In this document: positions 21,057 to 26,061 of the stretch, one piece after another
Position numbering within the stretch: the first letter of the stretch is position 1
Layout: each line of letters opens with the position of its first letter
From: an uncultured Eubacterium sp.
GTDB lineage: Bacteria > Bacillota > Clostridia > Oscillospirales > Acutalibacteraceae
Reading direction: 5' to 3'
Assembly: GCA_934512155.1 (NCBI GenBank)
Contig: CAKSWS010000023.1
Span: 1 to 26,061 of the forward strand
Length of the DNA: 26,061 nucleotides
Notes under the pieces: model-generated
What the model saw: only the letters and a program-made list of their open reading frames with translations
Told to the model about the DNA's origin: nothing
Database searches by the model: none
Program-made: the position numbers and the translations under genes

Positions 21057-22088
21057 ATGAAAAAGACACTAAAAAAAATAATTGCTGTCGTTCTTGCTGT
21101 ATTAATGGTGGCTTGTGCATTTGCAGGTTGCAGCAGTTCTACAACAAATCAGGTAGGTCTTCTTTATTGTTCCGCAGAGGCTAATTCAAAATATCAGGTT
21201 GAAAAGGTTTCAGAAGAACTTGTAAAGCGTGGATATAAAACAAAAGAGTATTCTTTTGCAGATTCAAACGACCTTGCTTCTGTTCTTAAAACAGCGGTTG
21301 CAGAATCAAATGCGCTTTATATTCCTACAGACAACACTTGTGCAAATAACACAGAACTTATTAATAATATTTGCGAACCGGCAGGTATTCCTATTATTGC
21401 GGGCGAAGAGGGAATTTGTGAAGGCTGCGGCGTTGCAACACTTTCAATTTCATATTATGACCTTGGCGTTGCAACCGCAAAAATGGCTTATGATGTTCTT
21501 GTAAACGGTGCTGATATTTCAACTATGGAAATTTCTTATGTTGATTCTTCAACACTTGTTAAAAAGGCAGATTCAGAAAGAGCGCAAAAGCTTGGCATTA
21601 CAATTCCGGAAGGATTTGTTGAAATCGGTGAAGACGCCGATACAACAAACAACACAACTCAGGAACTTGCAAAGTATGACGGCGATAAAGTGTTTAACAT
21701 CGGCATTTGTCAGCTTGTTCAGCACCCTGCACTTGACGCTGCAACACTTGGCTTCAAAGAAACACTTACAGCAATGCTTGGTGAAGACCACGTTGTTTTT
21801 GACGAACAAAACGCAGCAGGCGATTCTGCAACATGCGCAACAATCGTTAACCAGTTTGTATCAAAGAATGTAGACCTTATTCTTGCAAACGCAACTCCTG
21901 CTCTTCAGGCTGCTGTTTCCGCAACGCAAACAATTCCGATTCTTGGTACATCTGTAACGGAATACGGCGTTGCTCTTGATATTGCAGATTTCAACGGCAC
22001 AACAGGCATTAACGTTTCCGGTACTTCAGACCTTGCTCCTCTTGACCAGCAGGCAGCACTCTTTGAAGAACTTAACATTGCAAAATAA
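21057..22088 (+). CDS. trpX: ABC transporter substrate-binding lipoprotein (TrpX-type), halves circularly permuted
   Basis: A 343-residue lipoprotein with a lipobox ending in AFAGC (C25). It belongs to the ABC_sub_bind family (PF04392) that includes tryptophan/tyrosine-binding TrpX, but its parts are in reversed order. Residues 33-192 match the normal C-terminal part: VGLLYCSAEANSKYQ, LYIPTDNT, IPIIAGEEG, YYDLGVATAKMAYDVLVNG, KLGITIPEG. A polar linker follows (193-212, DADTTNNTTQ...). Residues 213-343 match the normal N-terminal part: FNIGICQLVQHPALDAA, VDLILANATPALQAA, TIPILGTSV, VSGTSDLAPLDQQAALFEEL. Both lobes look complete, so the protein may fold as a circular permutant. ATG 21057 is chosen for GGTGAT 4 bases upstream and for the signal peptide; ATG 21045 is in frame. 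Ligand is inferred from family and from the DAHP synthase neighbour. Confidence 0.88.
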   Translation: MKKTLKKIIAVVLAVLMVACAFAGCSSSTTNQVGLLYCSAEANSKYQVEKVSEELVKRGYKTKEYSFADSNDLASVLKTAVAESNALYIPTDNTCANNTELINNICEPAGIPIIAGEEGICEGCGVATLSISYYDLGVATAKMAYDVLVNGADISTMEISYVDSSTLVKKADSERAQKLGITIPEGFVEIGEDADTTNNTTQELAKYDGDKVFNIGICQLVQHPALDAATLGFKETLTAMLGEDHVVFDEQNAAGDSATCATIVNQFVSKNVDLILANATPALQAAVSATQTIPILGTSVTEYGVALDIADFNGTTGINVSGTSDLAPLDQQAALFEELNIAK

Positions 22089-22112
22089 TTAAACAAAGTT
22101 GTAAATTGATTT

Positions 22113-22151
22113 TTATGGCAACGAGATAATTATCTTGTTGCCATAATTTTT
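22113..22151 (+). terminator. Intra-operon hairpin with T tract between trpX and trpY
   Basis: A 17-base arm (22113-22129) is complementary to 22130-22146 except for one G-T wobble, followed by five T. It is a terminator-like stem placed between the binding-protein and permease genes. It probably reduces downstream transcription or protects the trpX mRNA 3' end, giving more binding protein than permease. The stem contains GGCAAC/GTTGCC, also paired in the operon leader. Confidence 0.75.
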
Positions 22152-22168
22152 GAAGGAGAATTATTTAT

Positions 22169-23095
22169 ATGGCATCATTATTAGCATCAATGCCCGGCGC
22201 TGTTGCATATGGTATCATTTGGGGTATTATGGCAATCGGCGTTTATTTAACTTTTAGAGTGCTTGATATTGCCGACCTTACTGTTGACGGTTCAATGGCA
22301 ACAGGCGGTATTGTTCTTGCAGTTCTTGTTAAAAACGGCACAAATATTTATCTTGCTGTAGCGGCGGCATTTTTGGCAGGCTGTCTTGCAGGTTTGGTAA
22401 CAGGTATTTTTCATACGTTTTTCGGAATTCCGGCAATTTTGGCAGGTATTCTTACGCAGTTAAGCCTGTATTCGGTTAATCTTCGTATTTCAAGTAAAAA
22501 TTCAAATGTGCCGGTAAGTGCAAGAAATATTAAAAATATTTTGCTTACATCCGGTAATAATACAAAATCAATAATTGTGGCAGCAATATTTGCGGTTGTA
22601 CTTATTGCAGTGCTTTATTGGTTCTTTGGCACAGAACTTGGATCTTCAATCAGGGCAACCGGTTGTAATCAGGCAATGGCCCGTGCAAACGGCGTTAATA
22701 CAAAGTTTAATTCAATTTTCGGTCTTGTTCTTTCAAACGGAATAGTTGCTCTTTCAGGTGCTCTTTATGCTCAATATCAAGGTTTTGCCGATATTAATAT
22801 GGGCAGGGGCGCAATTGTTATCGGTCTTGCAGCTGTTATTGTGGGCGAGGTTGTTTTCGGCAAAATCTTCCGCAACTTTGCATTAACTCTTGTTGCTGTT
22901 GTTTTTGGCGGTATTATTTATTATATTGTTCAAAACATTGTTGTTTGGCTTGGTTTGGATGCTAATGACCTTAAACTTCTTTCTGCTGTTGTGGTTGCAA
23001 TTTTCTTGGGCCTTCCGTATTGGCAAAAGCAAGCAAGGTCAAAATTCGGCAAAAATCAGCCTAAAGCAAAGAAGGGAGATAATGTAAATGCTTAA
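22169..23095 (+). CDS. trpY: ABC transporter permease (TrpY-type)
   Basis: A 308-residue membrane protein of the BPD_transp_2 (branched-chain amino acid/ribose permease-like) family, with eight or more hydrophobic segments. The N-terminal region FRVLDIADLTVDGSMATGG and the conserved SSIRATGCNQAMARANGVNT loop (the ATPase-contact region) are characteristic of permeases partnered with PF04392 binding proteins. AAGGAG lies upstream of ATG 22169. The stop overlaps the ATPase start by 8 bases. It should form the membrane channel for an aromatic amino acid; the substrate is inferred from family and context. The basic tail QKQARSKFGKNQPKAKKG is cytoplasmic. Confidence 0.92.
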   Translation: MASLLASMPGAVAYGIIWGIMAIGVYLTFRVLDIADLTVDGSMATGGIVLAVLVKNGTNIYLAVAAAFLAGCLAGLVTGIFHTFFGIPAILAGILTQLSLYSVNLRISSKNSNVPVSARNIKNILLTSGNNTKSIIVAAIFAVVLIAVLYWFFGTELGSSIRATGCNQAMARANGVNTKFNSIFGLVLSNGIVALSGALYAQYQGFADINMGRGAIVIGLAAVIVGEVVFGKIFRNFALTLVAVVFGGIIYYIVQNIVVWLGLDANDLKLLSAVVVAIFLGLPYWQKQARSKFGKNQPKAKKGDNVNA

Positions 23096-23885
23096 AATCA
23101 GTAATGTGCACAAAACATTTAATCCCGGAACGATTAATGAGAAAAAAGCTCTTAACGGTATTGACCTTCAGCTTAACGAGGGCGATTTTGTAACTGTTAT
23201 AGGCGGTAACGGCGCAGGTAAATCAACTATGCTTAATATGATTGCCGGTGTTTATCCTGTTGACTGCGGCTCTATTGTTATTGACGGCGTAGATGTTACA
23301 AAGCTTTCCGAGCACAAAAGGGCAAAGTATATCGGCAGAGTTTTCCAAGACCCAATGACAGGTACTGCGGCAAATATGCAAATTATTGAAAATTTAGCAA
23401 TAGCATCTCGCCGTGGTAAAGTGAGGGGACTTTCTGCCGGAGTAAAACGTAAAGAAAAGCAGCATTATAAAGAACTTTTGGCTTCTCTTGATTTGGGACT
23501 TGAAGATCGATTAACTTCAAAGGTAGGTCTTCTTTCCGGCGGTCAAAGGCAGGCAATAACTCTTTTAATGGCAACTCTTGAAAAGCCAAAGGTACTTTTG
23601 CTTGACGAGCATACTGCCGCTCTTGATCCTAAAACGGCTCATAAGGTGCTTGATTTAACAACAAAAATTGTTGAGCGAGATAATTTAACCACAATTATGA
23701 TTACTCATAATATGAAAGACGCCATTGCTATAGGCAATAGGCTTATTATGATGAACGACGGTAAAATTATTTATGATGTTTCCGGCGAGGAAAAGAAAAG
23801 ACTTACCACAGCCGATTTGCTTGAAAAATTCAAAATCACAAGCGGCGGCGAACTTGATAACGACAGAATGATTTTGTCGGAATAA
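23088..23885 (+). CDS. trpZ: ABC transporter ATP-binding protein (TrpZ-type)
   Basis: A 265-residue nucleotide-binding subunit. Walker A is GGNGAGKST (39-47), the Q-loop is in GRVFQDPMTG, the signature is LLSGGQRQAI, Walker B with D-loop is VLLLDEHTAALDP and the switch histidine is in ITHNMKDA. The DEHTAALD form (histidine after the catalytic glutamate) is usual in this subgroup. ATG 23088 lies 8 bases inside the end of trpY, with GGGAGAT upstream, so translation is coupled. It energises the importer from the cytoplasmic face and is the last gene before a terminator. Confidence 0.93.
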   Translation: MLKISNVHKTFNPGTINEKKALNGIDLQLNEGDFVTVIGGNGAGKSTMLNMIAGVYPVDCGSIVIDGVDVTKLSEHKRAKYIGRVFQDPMTGTAANMQIIENLAIASRRGKVRGLSAGVKRKEKQHYKELLASLDLGLEDRLTSKVGLLSGGQRQAITLLMATLEKPKVLLLDEHTAALDPKTAHKVLDLTTKIVERDNLTTIMITHNMKDAIAIGNRLIMMNDGKIIYDVSGEEKKRLTTADLLEKFKITSGGELDNDRMILSE

Positions 23886-23890
23886 AGGCA

Positions 23891-23928
23891 AAAATCCCGT
23901 TAATACGTAAGTATTAACGGGATTTTTT
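23891..23928 (+). terminator. Intrinsic terminator after trpZ, possibly bidirectional
   Basis: A perfect 16-bp stem, AAAATCCCGTTAATAC (23891-23906) with its complement at 23911-23926, a GTAA loop and a T run. Because the stem ends in A on one side and T on the other, it could also terminate the minus-strand two-component operon, whose last stop is 65 bases away. Confidence 0.92.
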
Positions 23929-23992
23929 AATAGTACTCAGAAAGCTTAAACTAATTACTTCCTTATGCAGTGCGCCCTAATAGAGAGATTTT

Positions 23993-24688
23993 TTATTTGT
24001 TGAATCTGTAGCCTTTGCCCCAAACAGTGTGAATATAATCAAGATTTGGGTCTATTTCTTTAATTTTATCACGGATTCTGTTTACGTGAACGGTTATTGT
24101 AGATGTTTCGCCAATGGAATCGTAATTCCAAATTTCATTAAATAACTGTTCTTTGCTGTAAACGTTATCCGGTGATTTTGCCAAAAAGTACATTAAATCG
24201 AATTCTTTGTTTGTAAGAGTTATTTCAGTGTCGCCCACAAAGGCACGGCGTGCATTTTTATCAAGCTTTAATTTGTCTATAGTAATAATTTTTGAATCGT
24301 CGTGCTTTTCTTCTTTTGCCGTTAATCTTTGGTATCTGCTTATGTGGGCAATAACTCTTGCCACAAGCTCGCTTGGCGAAAACGGTTTAACAATGTAGTC
24401 GTCTGCGCCGAAACCCAAGCCTTTTATTTTGTCTAAATCTTCTTTTTTTGCACTTACAAGAATAATCGGAATGTCTTTTTTATCTCTTATTCTTTTGCAA
24501 ACCTCTAATCCGTCCATTCCGGGCAGCATTATGTCAAGCAATACCAAGTCAAAATCATTGGTAAGTGCCGCTGTTAAACCCGTAATGCCGTCTGCCGCTG
24601 TTTGAACGGAAAAAGAATTAGCTTCAAGATAATCTTTTTCCAAAGTTTGTATGTTTAAATCATCTTCAACTATCAATATTTTCTTCAT
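23993..24688 (-). CDS. Two-component response regulator, OmpR/PhoB family
   Basis: A 231-residue DNA-binding regulator. The receiver domain (1-120) has the acidic pocket EDD (8-10), phospho-acceptor D52 in LVLLDIMLPGMDG and the conserved lysine K101 in VKPFSP. The C-terminal winged helix (about 130-230) has the OmpR pattern ITLTNKEFDLMYFLAKSPDNVYSK and the recognition region STITVHVNRIRDKI, ending VWGKGYRFNK. GGAGG precedes ATG 24688. The start lies 23 bases inside the end of the kinase gene, so the two are coupled. Target genes cannot be told from the sequence. Confidence 0.95.
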   Translation of the reverse strand: MKKILIVEDDLNIQTLEKDYLEANSFSVQTAADGITGLTAALTNDFDLVLLDIMLPGMDGLEVCKRIRDKKDIPIILVSAKKEDLDKIKGLGFGADDYIVKPFSPSELVARVIAHISRYQRLTAKEEKHDDSKIITIDKLKLDKNARRAFVGDTEITLTNKEFDLMYFLAKSPDNVYSKEQLFNEIWNYDSIGETSTITVHVNRIRDKIKEIDPNLDYIHTVWGKGYRFNK

Positions 24689-26061
24689 TGCTGTTCTCCT
24701 CCTTGTAAATCGGCATTGAAATAAATACGGAAAGTCCTTCTCCCGGTTCGCTTTGAGCCCAAATCATTCCGCCGTGCAATTCAATAATTTGTTTGCAAAC
24801 GGAAAGACCTAAACCGGAACCGTCTCTGACATTGCTGCGTGCTTTGTCTGCTCTGTAAAGAGTGTCAAAAATGCGTGGCAGGCTTTCTTTATCTACTCCC
24901 GTTCCGTTGTCCTTAACTTCAATAATAACAGATTGAGAATATTCTGAAACATTAAAAATGATTTTGCCTTTAACGTCATTTCGTCTGTACTTAACGCTGT
25001 TTGAAACAATGTTGCGAATCACTCTTGAAAACCTGTCTGTATCAATAAGAAAGGCAGGGTTTGTTTTTGTGTTATTAATGATTTCAAATTCAAAATTTTC
25101 TTTGGCAAGCTCACTGCCTATATCTTTTGCAAAGCTTAAAAAGTCGTTAACGTTAACCTTTTCATAGTTTAGCGTAATATTGCCAAGTTCAAGCTTTGAA
25201 ATTGTAAGCAAATCATCAAGCATTTTTTCAGTGTCGCAGGTGCTGGTATAAATCGTTTCCAAATATCTGCGCTGTTTTTCCGGCGTGTCTGCAATACCGT
25301 CTCGCAACCCTTCAACATAACCTTTAACAGATGTAAGCGGCGTGCGCAAATCGTGGGCAATGCCGGCAATCATTTCCTTTTGGTGCATATCTGCTTGGTA
25401 TTGTTTTTCGGCAGATTCCTTAACTCGCTTGCTCATATTGTTAAAATTATCTGCAAGCATGCCTAATTCGTTTGTTGAGTGGTAATCAATTTCATAATCA
25501 AAATTACCGTTTGCTATTTCATCGGCACCTTTTGAAATTTTGTTAATCGGGCTAACAATGGTTTTTGATGTTATAAGTGAGATTATGACAATGGTTAAAA
25601 TGAAGATTCCCACAATAACAGCCACAATTATTATTGTTCTGTTTGTAACAAGGCTTTTTAAACTGTTTGTTTCATTTTTTAATGATGAATCGGGAACAAA
25701 ATAACTGCTGCTTTTAACAATAACCGTAAATTCGTCATTTTCACTGTAAATGTGGTTTATAATTGTCAAATCGTTGTCGGCAAAGCTGTAAACGTTTTTT
25801 TCATTGTTAATTTTGCTGAAATCTGTTTTTGAGTTTTTTGTTTCGTAAAACAGTTTGCCGTTTTTTTCAATATGAAAATCACAGCCTATTGTTTCGGTGG
25901 GAGATATAAGACCGTTTAATATTTCTAACTTTTTTCGGTCGTCTTTTTCAGATACCAATGTATTTGAAATATCGTTCATCTCTTGGTTCCACTGGATTTG
26001 GTTAACAAAACTGTATGAATTTGTTGTAACAGACGAAAAATCAAATTTAGAAGCCATAATG
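24666..26061 (-). CDS. Sensor histidine kinase, 5' end beyond the window
   Basis: At least 463 residues of a membrane sensor kinase. The visible part has an extracellular-type sensor region of about 140 residues (without similarity that I recognise), a membrane helix (about 141-163, IIIVAVIVGIFILTIVIIS), a HAMP domain (164-215), the HisKA motif GIAHDLRTPLTSVKGY with phospho-histidine H235, and an ATPase domain with NIVSNSVKYRR, DNGTGVD and GSGLGLS. An ATG at 26057 is in frame, but the first membrane helix expected before such a sensor region is missing and the frame stays open to the window edge. The true start is therefore probably outside. It phosphorylates the overlapping downstream regulator. 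Confidence 0.93.
   Translation of the reverse strand, partial: IMASKFDFSSVTTNSYSFVNQIQWNQEMNDISNTLVSEKDDRKKLEILNGLISPTETIGCDFHIEKNGKLFYETKNSKTDFSKINNEKNVYSFADNDLTIINHIYSENDEFTVIVKSSSYFVPDSSLKNETNSLKSLVTNRTIIIVAVIVGIFILTIVIISLITSKTIVSPINKISKGADEIANGNFDYEIDYHSTNELGMLADNFNNMSKRVKESAEKQYQADMHQKEMIAGIAHDLRTPLTSVKGYVEGLRDGIADTPEKQRRYLETIYTSTCDTEKMLDDLLTISKLELGNITLNYEKVNVNDFLSFAKDIGSELAKENFEFEIINNTKTNPAFLIDTDRFSRVIRNIVSNSVKYRRNDVKGKIIFNVSEYSQSVIIEVKDNGTGVDKESLPRIFDTLYRADKARSNVRDGSGLGLSVCKQIIELHGGMIWAQSEPGEGLSVFISMPIYKEENSNEENIDS

Noticed and set aside
21229..21873. Alternative frames inside trpX that might mean the reversed order is due to frameshifts
   Set aside because: The permuted protein is a single uninterrupted frame with family motifs in both halves; the other frames are leucine/glutamine-rich shadows.

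Overview
The window looks like chromosome of a low-GC, anaerobic, Gram-positive bacterium, most likely a gut-type Clostridia member. The reasons are AT-rich DNA, pyruvate formate-lyase with its activase, lipoproteins and peptidoglycan precursor genes, SigA-like TTGACA/TATAAT promoters with 16-17 bp spacers, GGAGG and GGTGAT ribosome sites, and a GGGtGRT/NifU-like pair. This assignment rests on gene content only. Genes are tightly packed, and no tRNA, rRNA, CRISPR array, insertion sequence or phage gene was seen.

Layout. 1-1335: the 3' end of pflB and pflA. 1325-4404: a TPP-riboswitch-like leader with terminator, then a thiamine/pyrimidine (HMP) uptake operon (thiamine-binding protein, thiX, thiY, thiZ). 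4472-6334 (minus): a GGGtGRT-family protein and an Fe-S scaffold-like partner. 6383-6748: an orphan PqqD-like gene with its own promoter and terminator. 6783-7716 (minus): a PI-PLC-domain protein without signal peptide. 7907-13537 (minus): an apparent operon ddl, murI, DUF1934, argS, radical SAM protein. 13571-16028: an unknown protein, a sortase-fold protein lacking the catalytic residues, and a four-helix membrane protein. 16121-18509: serC-serA. 18575-20760: a DRE-TIM aldolase-type enzyme and a DAHP synthase, each with its own promoter. 20848-23928: a TrpXYZ-type ABC importer with a long structured leader. 23993-26061 (minus): a two-component system whose kinase runs off the window.

How the genes fit together. 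ddl, murI and argS supply D-Ala-D-Ala, D-glutamate and Arg-tRNA. serC/serA make serine from 3-phosphoglycerate. The DAHP synthase begins aromatic amino acid synthesis, and the adjacent importer is of the family that takes up tryptophan or tyrosine. The aldolase and importer units share a paired CTTTAAAG element (two 8-mers separated by exactly 8 bp) just downstream of their promoters, which may link their control.

The most striking feature is the importer's binding protein. Its two halves are in the reverse of the usual family order behind an intact lipoprotein signal, as expected for a natural circular permutation at the inter-lobe hinge. Other points of interest are the non-canonical second arm of the thiamine riboswitch, the pseudo-sortase, and possible pseudoknot or alternative pairing in the importer leader.
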